Assembly (NCBI GenBank): GCA_023515795.1
Contig: JALGPX010000105.1
Span: 1 to 39,678, forward strand
DNA from: Amoeboaphelidium occidentale
Taxonomy: Eukaryota; Aphelidiomycota; Aphelidea
Length of the DNA: 39,678 nt
Direction of reading: 5' to 3'
The notes under the pieces were generated by a model. That model saw nothing but the letters and a program-made list of their open reading frames with translations, was not told the DNA's origin and ran no database searches. Both the position numbers and the translations under genes were made by a program. Positions 28,114-36,930 of this stretch are shown in pieces; position 1 is the stretch's first letter; the number at the start of each line of letters is the position of its first letter.

Positions 28114-31100
28114 GCTTTGCTTTTTTCGATGCTGGTTCAATTGCTTCAGAAGGCTCAGCTGGGCGTTTAACAGACATTGACTTTGTGATCTCGCGCAGTA
28201 ACTTTTTGGATTCCTTGTTCATCTTGTCTTCATGCAACAAATCCAAGCCAGACAAAACAACATCCTTCTCTACAGACACCAATGCTTTAGCAATATTAAG
28301 GAATGAAAGAAGCTTATTATTGTTTTCTGCACTTTCACTAATGTACTTTGATAATAAATCACTGACAGCAGACTTGTTAACACACTTGTTTCTTCTAATA
28401 AGTTCAATCGCCAAGTTCTCGGCAACAGCACGCTTCTTTTTGCTCAACTCGCCTAATTTGGTCATGAGCTTCATTAAAATATCTTCCTCTTCAGGAATAA
28501 AACTCAAAACGTGCAGCGTGTGTGCCAAAACCGCCTTCGTTACGACATCTTCTGAAGATGGGACCAATTTACAAACATTTGTTTCGCTTCCAAAGAATTG
28601 GATTTTCAAGAGCAACTGAGTACAATTATCAGCAATTTCTTTCATGTTTGAAGGCGATGCATTTTTGTTTTCCTTCAAACTCTTGTGTTTTAGTAGAGAT
28701 GCGATTTTTTGAACAAGACCCATTCTTTGATCATTAGGAATCTGTGCGATGCTTTTCAATTTTGGTGACAGTTTCTTTTCATCGGTGTGTGGATTGGAAT
28801 GCACAACCAAACTTTCAAGAAGCGCCCATGCTACATTCTCTTTCATGTCAGAATTGTCGCAATGTTTCAAGAATACAGAAATACAATCCAAAACTCTAAA
28901 TCTAAACTCTATGATTCTTCTCTTTTTTGACTTGTTTTCTTTCTTGTTTAGCTTCTGCTGCTTGAAGATTTCAGCCAACTTTGCATCAAATCCTTGCTCA
29001 ACCATTTGCTCGTCATCTAAATCTGAATCATCTGCCTCCTCTTGGTCTTCTTCTACATCTTCATCATGTTTATGGCCATTTGAAGAAGATTCTTCGGTTT
29101 CTTTTGAATGATCATGCTCTAAACCGTCATCATCATCAGAAACTTCGTCTTCATCTTCGAGTTCTTCCAAGATATCATCATCATCAGCAACATCGTAAAC
29201 AGGATCAATTGCTTTACAAATGACATCGATTCCAGATGCGTCCAAGTTAGATGAGATTACAGCAAACGCACGCTCAACCAATAATCTTGTCAACTTCATC
29301 GTAGATTCTAAACCAGTCATGGCAAAGAAAGACAGCAATACATCAACCAAAACTGAATATGGATTGATTTCTTCGTTCTTGAAGTTCTTGAGTTTTGAAA
29401 ATACAGAATTAAGTTCTTCCAAGACTGATGATAATTCTCCAACAAAGTCTTCATCAGATGCTTCTGTTATCATGTGCAACAACACAGATACCAGGATGTT
29501 CTTCAAAGCAGAGTCTGCCTTAGTTTTCTTTAAAATAGCTTCTGAAGCTTTAATAATACTTGTAATTTCTTCATCGCATTCAACTCTTATTGGCTTCATA
29601 GTCTTATCTGCATTTTTTAAACAGTTGTACATGCTCATCAGAATATCTGCATCTTTGTTCTTTGACAAAACATCGTTAACAAGCCTCCATACATAAGAGC
29701 TTCCTTGAAACTTAGCATCGGTCTCATAGAAGCTTAATTTAACAAGGCGGTCTAGTAGCTTTTCAATGAACTCGTCAGAAATACTCTTCTTGGTTTTCAA
29801 TACAGCGAAAATCTGATCCAAAGATTCCCTCATCTTCTTGTTGTCTTTCTCTTTCATAAATCTGTCGCAAAGTTCCTCAAGTCTCTTATCACATTGCGCA
29901 TCATTCTGCTCGGAGTTTTCAAAGACACTTGCTAACTGCGAGCAAGCCTTGACAACCTTGTCAGAAGAAAGCTTAGATGATAGAGTAACTGTATCATAAA
30001 AAGCACTTTTAACGTTGTCATTCTTGATAATAATAGGAGCCAAGAAGTCATTTAACACTTGAACACACAAAAGATTCAAAGACATCTTCTCAGTCACAGC
30101 ACTCACCAATATGCATTCCAGCAATGGCTTTGAAAACATAATCTTGACCAATTCATCATTTGGCTCATACTCGGTACCAAACTTTTGCAATAGATTAACG
30201 GCCAAAAACTTCTTTTCTACAGCAGAGTTTGAGTCTAAAAAGCAATCTTCTACAACAAACTTCCAAAAGTTATCAAAATACTTTACATCCTTCGTAGCGT
30301 ACTCCATGACGTATGACCAACAGGAGTGTATGTTTGGATGTGAACTTGTTGTACATTTAAGAATATCGCGCAGTTGTTCAAGACAATCCATAGAATTTCC
30401 AAACAGATCTTCAACCTTAAAAGCAGATAATCCTTTCAAAACTAAAGGAAGCATCTCAGGGAACAAACTGTCTTTCAAGTTGCTGTCGTTAATTATCAAA
30501 TTCTTGACAATTTCATAATTTTCTGCTGAACCGGAAGTCTCGAAAGCAGCGCAACCTTCGCACATCATATGAAAACACGCCTCTCTCAAGTAAGGCTTTT
30601 CCATTCCAATTTTTATGAGGCCACCAAAAACTTCTCCAATTGAGTCCTTGTCCGCATTAAGCAGAACTTTCGACTTCAACAAAGCACCGTAACCAAACAC
30701 TTTACCAAAGATGTATTCGCGTTCTTCGTAACCCTTCAATTTACCTGCAGCAACACAATACCTGTTAAGCAAAGACAAAATAACGCTTGCAGAAATCTGA
30801 GGAACCAAATCTGTAAGTATCATCACCAAAGCCGTAGAGAATCCAGGCCTTGCCGCTTTTCGCGATGAGCTTAGTCCCTTCAACAGCCTATGCAACGTGT
30901 AAACCAAATCAGTGTGGCATTTCTCAGAGAGTTCTTCTTCTGTTGAGATGGCATCCGTAAATTTGTGCTCGCTGAGATCATTCATCAAGGCTACAGCCGC
31001 TTGCTCGACAACTTTCGTGTCAAACTCGGCTAGTTTCCAAAAGTGCGACATTAGCGCAGTATTTTCCCTCGTTTTGGTTTCCGCCTGAGGCTTCTCTTCG

Positions 31101-31114
31101 ACTTCTGTGGACAT
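28109..31114 (-). CDS. POL5: Pol5 / MYBBP1A nucleolar protein
   Basis: This is a single-exon protein of 1001 residues from the ATG at 31114. It is mostly alpha-helical repeats: FWKLAEFDTKVVEQAAVALM near the start, then LVYTLHRLLKGLSSSRKAAR, RPGFSTALVMILTDL and FGYGALLKSKVLL. These match the conserved N-terminal part of the Pol5/MYBBP1A family. At about 660-740 is a long acidic tract rich in Asp/Glu with a His/Ser patch. It is followed by FDAKLAEIFKQQKLNKKENK and FRFRVLDCISVFLKHC, which correspond to the conserved post-acidic block of MYBBP1A. The C terminus is basic (KRPAEP...ASKKAKQ). The protein acts in rRNA synthesis and large-subunit assembly in the nucleolus. Start codons of Pol5 and HAS1 are 38 bp apart. 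The stop overlaps a poly(A) signal (CAATAAA, 28108-28113). Confidence 0.86.
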   Translation of the reverse strand: MSTEVEEKPQAETKTRENTALMSHFWKLAEFDTKVVEQAAVALMNDLSEHKFTDAISTEEELSEKCHTDLVYTLHRLLKGLSSSRKAARPGFSTALVMILTDLVPQISASVILSLLNRYCVAAGKLKGYEEREYIFGKVFGYGALLKSKVLLNADKDSIGEVFGGLIKIGMEKPYLREACFHMMCEGCAAFETSGSAENYEIVKNLIINDSNLKDSLFPEMLPLVLKGLSAFKVEDLFGNSMDCLEQLRDILKCTTSSHPNIHSCWSYVMEYATKDVKYFDNFWKFVVEDCFLDSNSAVEKKFLAVNLLQKFGTEYEPNDELVKIMFSKPLLECILVSAVTEKMSLNLLCVQVLNDFLAPIIIKNDNVKSAFYDTVTLSSKLSSDKVVKACSQLASVFENSEQNDAQCDKRLEELCDRFMKEKDNKKMRESLDQIFAVLKTKKSISDEFIEKLLDRLVKLSFYETDAKFQGSSYVWRLVNDVLSKNKDADILMSMYNCLKNADKTMKPIRVECDEEITSIIKASEAILKKTKADSALKNILVSVLLHMITEASDEDFVGELSSVLEELNSVFSKLKNFKNEEINPYSVLVDVLLSFFAMTGLESTMKLTRLLVERAFAVISSNLDASGIDVICKAIDPVYDVADDDDILEELEDEDEVSDDDDGLEHDHSKETEESSSNGHKHDEDVEEDQEEADDSDLDDEQMVEQGFDAKLAEIFKQQKLNKKENKSKKRRIIEFRFRVLDCISVFLKHCDNSDMKENVAWALLESLVVHSNPHTDEKKLSPKLKSIAQIPNDQRMGLVQKIASLLKHKSLKENKNASPSNMKEIADNCTQLLLKIQFFGSETNVCKLVPSSEDVVTKAVLAHTLHVLSFIPEEEDILMKLMTKLGELSKKKRAVAENLAIELIRRNKCVNKSAVSDLLSKYISESAENNNKLLSFLNIAKALVSVEKDVVLSGLDLLHEDKMNKESKKLLREITKSMSVKRPAEPSEAIEPASKKAKQ

Positions 31115-31152
31115 CTTTACGGGAAATTTGGAGATTTTTCTTTTGAAGAAAG
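31115..31152. promoter_or_regulatory. 38-bp bidirectional promoter between POL5 and HAS1
   Basis: Two ribosome-biogenesis genes start back to back with only 38 bp between ATGs. The gap is pyrimidine-rich on one strand. A shared ribosome-biogenesis regulon promoter is a natural inference; no factor site is recognised with confidence. Confidence 0.5.
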
Positions 31153-32844
31153 ATGAAGACTCAGGCAAAGGTTCATCACAAAAAGCGTCACGCTGAAGAG
31201 TATTACGACAACGATAGCGAAGGAATTGCACAGGATTACGACTCATCTGACTCGGAGGCAGATTCCTTGGCTGAAGGCTTAGCTAACGAAGGCACGTCTG
31301 ATAAGAAACGCGCTTATTCCACGCTCGAAGAAGAGCAAGAAGATTCAGAAGCAACACAAGTTAAGGTTGAAGACTTTTCCGAATTGAAATTATCAGAGAA
31401 TTTGAGCAAGGGCATTGAAGATATGGGATTCACCAAAATGACTGAAATTCAAGCCAGAACCATTCCAGCTGCATTGACAGGTCGTGATATTTTGGGTGCT
31501 GCAAAAACTGGAAGTGGCAAAACATTGGCTTTCCTTATCCCAGCTATTGAACTATTGAACAAACTCAAGTTCAAAGCGCGCAATGGTACTGGCGTGGTTG
31601 TGATCACTCCTACTCGTGAATTGGCTTTGCAGATATTCGGCGTTGCAAAGGATTTGTTAAAGCACATGCAGTTGACTTTTGGTGTCGTTATGGGTGGCGC
31701 TAACAGGAAAACTGAAGCAGAGAAACTTCAAAAGTCTGTCAATCTTCTTATCGCGACTCCTGGTCGTTTGCTTGATCATTTGCAGAATACGAAGGGTTTT
31801 GTATTTAAGAACTTGAAGGTTCTTATTATTGATGAAGCAGATCGTTGTTTACAAGTTGGTTTTGAAGATGAAATGAAGCAAATTGTGAATATTTTACCAA
31901 AAGAAAGACAAACTCTCTTGTTCTCTGCAACACAAACAACTAAAGTTGAAGATCTTGCGCGTGCTGCTTTGAATAGGGCTCCTTTGTATATTAATGTTCA
32001 TGAACATTTGGACACCTCCACTGCTGAAGGTTTGGAGCAAGGTTATGTTATTTGCAACGCAGACCAGAGATTCTTGTTGTTATTCACATTTTTAAAGAAG
32101 AATTTGAAGAAAAAGGTCATAGTTTTCTTTTCTTCATGTAATTCGGTTAAGTATCATGCAGAATTACTGAACTACATTGATATTCCTGTGATGGACTTGC
32201 ACGGAAAGCAGAAGCAGCAAAAGAGAAGCACCACATTCTTGGAGTTTAAGAATGCTGATCGCGGAATTCTGTTGTGTACAGATGTTGCTTCTCGTGGTTT
32301 AGATTTGCCTGCTGTCGACTGGGTCATTCAGTATGATCCTCCAGATGATCCAAAAGATTACATTCACAGAGTTGGTCGTACTGCTAGAGCTGGTGGAAGA
32401 GGTAACGCGCTCTTGTTTCTACTACCAACTGAATTGGGATTCTTGCGATACTTGAAGCATGCTAAGGTTCCTTTAAATGAGTACCAGTTCCCTTCAGCAA
32501 AGGTTGCAAACATTCAAACTCAATTGGAGAGACTGATCGAAAAGAACTATTATCTTAACCAGAGTGCAAAAGAAGCATATCGTGGATACATTCAGTCTTA
32601 TGCTAGCCATTCTCACAAGAACATTTTTGACGTGAATGGTTTAGATTTGATGAAATTGGCAAAAGCATTCGGTTTTTCTGTTCCACCATCTGTGAACTTG
32701 AACATAAATTTGTCAGGAAAGGATCGTATTACGAAGAAGGCTAAGCTAGCAGGTTATCAAAGCAAGAATGCTTCGAAGAAGGAAGTTTACTCAAAAAGCT
32801 CATTCAAAAGAACAGATCAAGGCGGAAGGCAATGGGTAAACTGA
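31153..32844 (+). CDS. HAS1: DEAD-box RNA helicase HAS1/DDX18
   Basis: This is a single-exon protein of 563 residues. After an acidic/basic leader of about 75 residues all helicase motifs appear in order: [20 protein letters not shown] motif [12 protein letters not shown], motif [29 protein letters not shown], motif [42 protein letters not shown], and [10 protein letters not shown]. The sequence around DEAD and the C-terminal extension ([36 protein letters not shown]) identify HAS1/DDX18 over other DEAD-box families. It unwinds snoRNA-pre-rRNA duplexes in the nucleolus for both ribosomal subunits. It is divergent from POL5, another nucleolar factor, and convergent with RPB6 (30 bp between stops). 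Confidence 0.97.
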   Translation: MKTQAKVHHKKRHAEEYYDNDSEGIAQDYDSSDSEADSLAEGLANEGTSDKKRAYSTLEEEQEDSEATQVKVEDFSELKLSENLSKGIEDMGFTKMTEIQARTIPAALTGRDILGAAKTGSGKTLAFLIPAIELLNKLKFKARNGTGVVVITPTRELALQIFGVAKDLLKHMQLTFGVVMGGANRKTEAEKLQKSVNLLIATPGRLLDHLQNTKGFVFKNLKVLIIDEADRCLQVGFEDEMKQIVNILPKERQTLLFSATQTTKVEDLARAALNRAPLYINVHEHLDTSTAEGLEQGYVICNADQRFLLLFTFLKKNLKKKVIVFFSSCNSVKYHAELLNYIDIPVMDLHGKQKQQKRSTTFLEFKNADRGILLCTDVASRGLDLPAVDWVIQYDPPDDPKDYIHRVGRTARAGGRGNALLFLLPTELGFLRYLKHAKVPLNEYQFPSAKVANIQTQLERLIEKNYYLNQSAKEAYRGYIQSYASHSHKNIFDVNGLDLMKLAKAFGFSVPPSVNLNINLSGKDRITKKAKLAGYQSKNASKKEVYSKSSFKRTDQGGRQWVN

Positions 32845-32874
32845 TAAAGTGCAATAGAGGTGATAAATAATAAT

Positions 32875-33310
32875 TTACTCAATGATAAGATCCTGTACAC
32901 GCCAGTCCTCGTAAGTTCCATCCGGCAAGAATCTTCTTATAGTCAAAGGAATGCGTCTTGCTCGTAATTCTTTCAACGCAATCTGGAAAGGATCTGTCTC
33001 TCCTTCAAGTTCCACCAAAACAGGAGCATTTAAGCTGATCTGTAGCGCTCTCGTCCCTAACACACGCGCACGCTCGTATTTTGTCATGTACGGAGTTGTC
33101 AGCTTTTCTTTGCGCTCTTTGCTGTTATTTTGTGATGCGTCTGCAGAATCCTCGATAATCTGAACATTTCCATTTGCCATCGCCGTGTCAATATCCATTC
33201 CATTATCAGCTGGTTCCTGTACGGTTAGACTAAAGAAAGGCACGCGCACGTACTTCTATTGGCTCTTCAAAGTTGTAATCTGCTCCTCCATCATCATATT
33301 CATCAGCCAT
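32875..33310 (-). CDS. RPB6: RNA polymerases I/II/III shared subunit RPB6 (RPABC2)
   Basis: Two exons with one 37-nt intron (33217-33253; branch-like CTAAC) give 132 residues. The acidic N terminus ([20 protein letters not shown]) is typical. The conserved core [40 protein letters not shown] and [17 protein letters not shown] is nearly invariant among eukaryotes. RPB6 helps hold the clamp of all three nuclear polymerases. Length and sequence are normal. Confidence 0.98.
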
Positions 33311-33597
33311 CTTGTCAAACTGCAAAAAGGAGGGGGAAGAGATTCAAAAAAGATTTATGATGGCAGGACGTTAAAAAAGTATAATTAAGCCGCGCTTTTC
33401 TTATAAGCGTGTGATACTTTGTGTAGCGGTCGTGGTCACGAAGACCTAGCTTGATCTCGCATGTAAGAAGCTGAGATCCAGGCAAAGATTGTACCCAAGC
33501 CCGTCCTATAGTCACCATAGTAAGTGGACATATGGTTCCCCTCATAGCTCAGCGTAAAGATAGCTTTTATCAAATTCCATTCTTGTTTGTTTCAAGT
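33311..33597. other. 287-bp intergenic region with several inverted repeats
   Basis: It separates RPB6 from PRIM2 and must hold both promoters. It contains several short inverted repeats: CGCTT...AAGCG near 33393-33409, GGTC...GACC near 33428-33446, GATCTC...GAGATC near 33453-33478, and CTAT...ATAG near 33507-33521. A run of six T on the minus strand (33373-33378) could end a Pol III transcript. A noncoding RNA is possible but I cannot assign a family. A frame open on the plus strand from 33532 is the PRIM2 upstream extension. Confidence 0.35.
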
Positions 33598-35226
33598 ATG
33601 CAAAATCCACTAAGGGAACAACAAAGATCGAAACAAAGCGCTTTCTCTGCTCCAGGAGTGGGCCTCCAGAAAGGAGCTTCCTACTCTAACATTGAAGAAA
33701 TGAGGGAAATGGCGAAAGGCCTGACATATCCGCACAGGCTGTCCTTCTATGACTGCCCTCCTATTGAGGAGATTAGCATGGAAGACTTTGAGCTGTACGC
33801 TGTGGACAGATTAAGAGGTTTCTTTTGAAATGCTTTAATGAACATAATTAAATTTTAAGTCCTCAAGGCCCTAGAGAATGCTACACTCTCCTCCAAGACC
33901 GAAGAAGAGTTTAAAGCCGTTGTTTCAGATTCGCAAAAGAAGTATCTTCCAATGAGTAGTCTTATACAGCTCAAAAACGGAATTAATGTTGACGCTGAGC
34001 GCAGGAAGGATCACATTAGTCATTTTATTTTGCGTTTGGCTTATTGTCGGAGGTTTGTTTCATCTGCGTCGCGCTGATTTCTGTAGCGAAGATTTGCGCG
34101 CATGGCTTGTTCGCTATGAGACGATGTTATTCAAGTACAGATACGAAATTCTATCATCTGAAGAGAAGATTATGTTTTTGGAAAGTTGCAATATTTCTTT
34201 TAAGCCCATATCCTTTGATGATCGTATGAGGCTGGCTGAATGTTTAATGGATTCAACCTCTGGTCTGAATGAAGGCAATATCGTCGCAGAAAATTTCTTT
34301 ATGGTTTCCTTTGATAAAGTACCAGATTTGGTTTCTCGAAGAGATTGTTATGTTGAAGCTGGTTTTGCGTATGTTCCTCAAAGCTCATTGATATCTTTAC
34401 TGTTGGCCGAATTCAAAAATGAGCTTTTGAGAGGTCTTGAGCTTACCGCCAAGGCATTCCCAAAAATTGATAGTGACGATAGGCTGAAGCCAATGCTTAA
34501 TGCCTTGTCGAAACAATATCTTGGACAGGATTATGGTGTTAAGTCAGGTGCTGTTATGGGACAAGTCAAGCATAATGAAATTGACGGAGTAAGAATTTTC
34601 TGCTTCACTGGAATTACTCATGTCTTTAGCTTGCTCCATTGTTTGCGCCTTGTATGCGCTATTTGCATGGTCAGTTGAGAAAAGAGAAACATTTGAAACA
34701 CTTTGGAAGAATGCAATACGGACTCTTTTTGAAAGGGTTGGGATTAACCATGGAGGAAGCATTGATATTTTGGCGTCAGTCGTTCTCCAACATGACTGAT
34801 GATAAGTTCCAAAAAGGAGGCTATGCTTACAATATTCGACACAATTATGGTAAGGAAGGTAAAAGAGCAAATTATACACCTTACGGCTGTATGAAAATTA
34901 TCACTTCACAGCCATCTGCTGGAGATCATCATGGTTGTCCTTTCAAACACTTTAGTGTCGATAATTTGCTCAAACTACTGTCAGAGTATGGTATTAACGA
35001 AGAGCAAAAGAAAGAAATAGCTGCATTGGCAAGATCAGGCCATTTCCAGCTAGCGTGCACAAAGTACGGGGAAATAATCAGAGCGAGAAGAATCGAAGAA
35101 GATGGTAACTTCATGGCAAAAGAGATTCCTGTTGAATTTATTAATCACCCAAACCAATTCTTTGACTATGCAGCCCAGGCAGCTGGATTAACTAAAGAGG
35201 AAAAAGACGATGAAGCGCAGCGTTAA
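33598..35226 (+). CDS. PRIM2: DNA primase large subunit PRIM2
   Basis: Four exons give 503 residues (human 509). Introns are at 33818-33859 (42 nt, GTTTCT donor), 34053-34086 (34 nt) and 34589-34629 (41 nt). Signatures: LTYPHRLSFYDCPPIEEIS near the start, RRKDHISHFILRLAYCRSED spanning intron 2, LTAKAFPKIDSDDRLKPML, then FGRMQYGLFLKGLGLTMEEA and YNIRHNYGKEGKRANYTPYG. The four Cys ligands of the 4Fe-4S cluster are all present: APCMRYL, YGCMKII, HHGCPFKH and QLACTKYGE. The end has the NHPNQFF motif. PRIM2 works with PRIM1 and polymerase alpha to start DNA synthesis. I start at the ATG at 33598; one at 33532 would add 22 residues. VMP1 begins 17 bp after the stop on the same strand. Confidence 0.97.
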
Positions 35227-35243
35227 AATTCCATAAACTGAGC

Positions 35244-36904
35244 ATGTTTGGCCCTGTTAGGACCTTTTTCTTTTCGCACATGACGGACGCAGCACCGCAA
35301 ACTCCATACCATCAAAAGACGGTCGTAGAACTTCGAGATGAATTAAAAAAGAGAAACTTAATTAAGACCGGAAAGAAGGAAGAGCTTATCCAGAGATTGC
35401 TGAATGATGACGAAGGCCCTTCAGGGAAAGCAGCTTCGACTGTCGCACTGATGAAAACGCCGTACTCGAAACTGACTGTCGCACAGTTACAAACCGAGCT
35501 AAAGAAGAGAGACCTTCCGACTGACGGGGTCAAAGTTAATTTGGTTGAACGGCTAGTTGCTTTTGAGGAAGGCAAAAAGGATGAACAAGAACCTGAGGAA
35601 GAAATACCCGAGGAAACGTCTTTGAAGTTTCGAAAATATAAAAGCCCACCGCCAAAGTTCTTGAAACGAGAAGGTTCAGGAAAACCCTCGTCGAGTAGAG
35701 GCAGCACAAAGATCGGTGAATTATCATCAGATGGCAGTTCTCTTGCACCAGAAGACTTGAAACTTTACAAACATCCTATTGATACTTTGAAGTTCTTTTT
35801 CTTGGCTGTTAACGAGTGGTTCTGGAAAGCTATTAATTATTTTTCATCGCATTATATTTTGTTAGGCGTGCTTTCAGTGTTTGTGGTCTTGTATGAGATC
35901 CTGAGATCTTATCCTTCTTCATACCAGCCATTAATTTTTAACGCAGAAAGCTGGATATTGTGGTACTCATGGTGGGTAGTTTTAGGTATTGCTTCATCAA
36001 TTGGTCTTGGAACCGGTTTACATACTTTTGTCCTTTACTTGGGACCGCATATTGCGAGGATGACCATGTTCGTGTATAACTGTTATTCACTTGAGTATGA
36101 AGTATTGGGACCTAATTCATATAAGTGCATTCCTGGTAAGCGCTCATCGGTGCCAATTACGATACTCGATGTGTACAAGACCATAATGTTTGAAGCATTC
36201 TTTTGGGGAGCAGGAACTGCGATAGGAGAATTGCCGCCGTATTTTGTCGCGAGAGGAGGTAACGCCTTTCTCATTTAATACTTATTTTAGCTGCTCTTGC
36301 TGGGAGAGATGACGAGGAACTAGACCACATTGAAGAATTGAAGAAGAAACCTGCAAAAGACCTCACTTTTCTGGAACGTTTACAATTGTTTATGCTGAAT
36401 TTATTGGAGCGATTTGGCTTCTTTGGAATATTTGTTGCGGCATCAATACCAAATCCGTTGTTTGATCTAGCTGGTATTACTTGTGGTCACTTCTTGATTC
36501 CATTCTATACATTCTTTGGTGCAACATTTCTAGGCAAAGCTTTCGTTAAAGCCAGCATACAGGCTTTGGCTACAGTTTTTGTCTTTTCTAAAGACAGCAT
36601 CGAAATTTTATCCAGAATCTTGGAGGATCGAAGCCCAAAGTTGTTTGAATACGCTTCAAAGATACTAAATGAGCAAAAGGCTGACTTTGACCGCAATGAC
36701 GGCGGAAAATTCGGTTCATCGGTAATTTTCTCGTGTTTTTTGAGATACATGTTTTAGGCATCATCTTCGTCTTTAGTTTCATCAGTTTGGAATGGTGTCG
36801 TTACCTTAATGGTGCTTTACTTCTTGCTGTCTATTGTTGAATCCTTGGCTCAAGGCCACATGAAAAAGATGGCTCAAACCGCAAAGAACAAGTCCAAGAA
36901 ATAA
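35244..36904 (+). CDS. VMP1: VMP1 homolog with two N-terminal SAP-like motifs
   Basis: Three exons give 530 residues. Introns are at 36259-36290 (32 nt) and 36722-36757 (36 nt). Residues about 25-58 (TVVELRDELKKRNLIKTGKK plus EELIQRLL) and 75-108 (LTVAQLQTELKKRDLPTDGV plus ERLVAFEE) are two tandem SAP motifs, normally DNA-binding helix-turn-helices. After a linker comes the full VMP1 membrane region: GIASSIGLGTGLHTFVLYLG, FFWGAGTAIGELPPYFVARG, SIPNPLFDLAGITCGHFLIP and FFGATFLGKAFVKASIQ. VMP1 is an ER scramblase/VTT protein needed for autophagosome formation. SAP motifs and the first membrane helices share one uninterrupted exon, so the fusion is not a splicing artefact. The start could also be the ATG at 35280. 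The stop overlaps AATAAA (36900-36905). Confidence 0.93.
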
Positions 36905-36905
36905 A
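36900..36905 (+). terminator. Poly(A) signal overlapping the VMP1 stop codon
   Basis: The final codons read AAG AAA TAA A, so the hexamer spans the last Lys codon and the stop. The convergent exchanger gene has its own hexamer 25 bp away on the other strand (36930-36935), which likewise overlaps its stop (CAA TAA A). Confidence 0.6.
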
Positions 36906-36930
36906 TCATTTCTTCTTAAATTCTATACAT

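Noticed and set aside
28749-29223. Two overlapping plus-strand frames (Ser-rich and His/Leu-rich) over the POL5 acidic region
   Set aside because: They are antisense shadows of the Asp/Glu-rich tract, whose GAN/GAT codons read as Ser/His/Leu on the other strand.
29300-29700. Plus-strand 158-codon frame starting near 29220
   Set aside because: It is antisense to POL5, with Ser/Thr-rich composition expected from the complementary strand.
33400-33540. tRNA, 5S rRNA or spliceosomal snRNA gene
   Set aside because: Inverted repeats exist, but no cloverleaf, A/B box pair, 5S internal control region or snRNA signature could be matched.
34544-34879. 111-codon minus-strand frame over PRIM2
   Set aside because: It spans a PRIM2 intron and the conserved Fe-S region on the opposite strand; it is a shadow.
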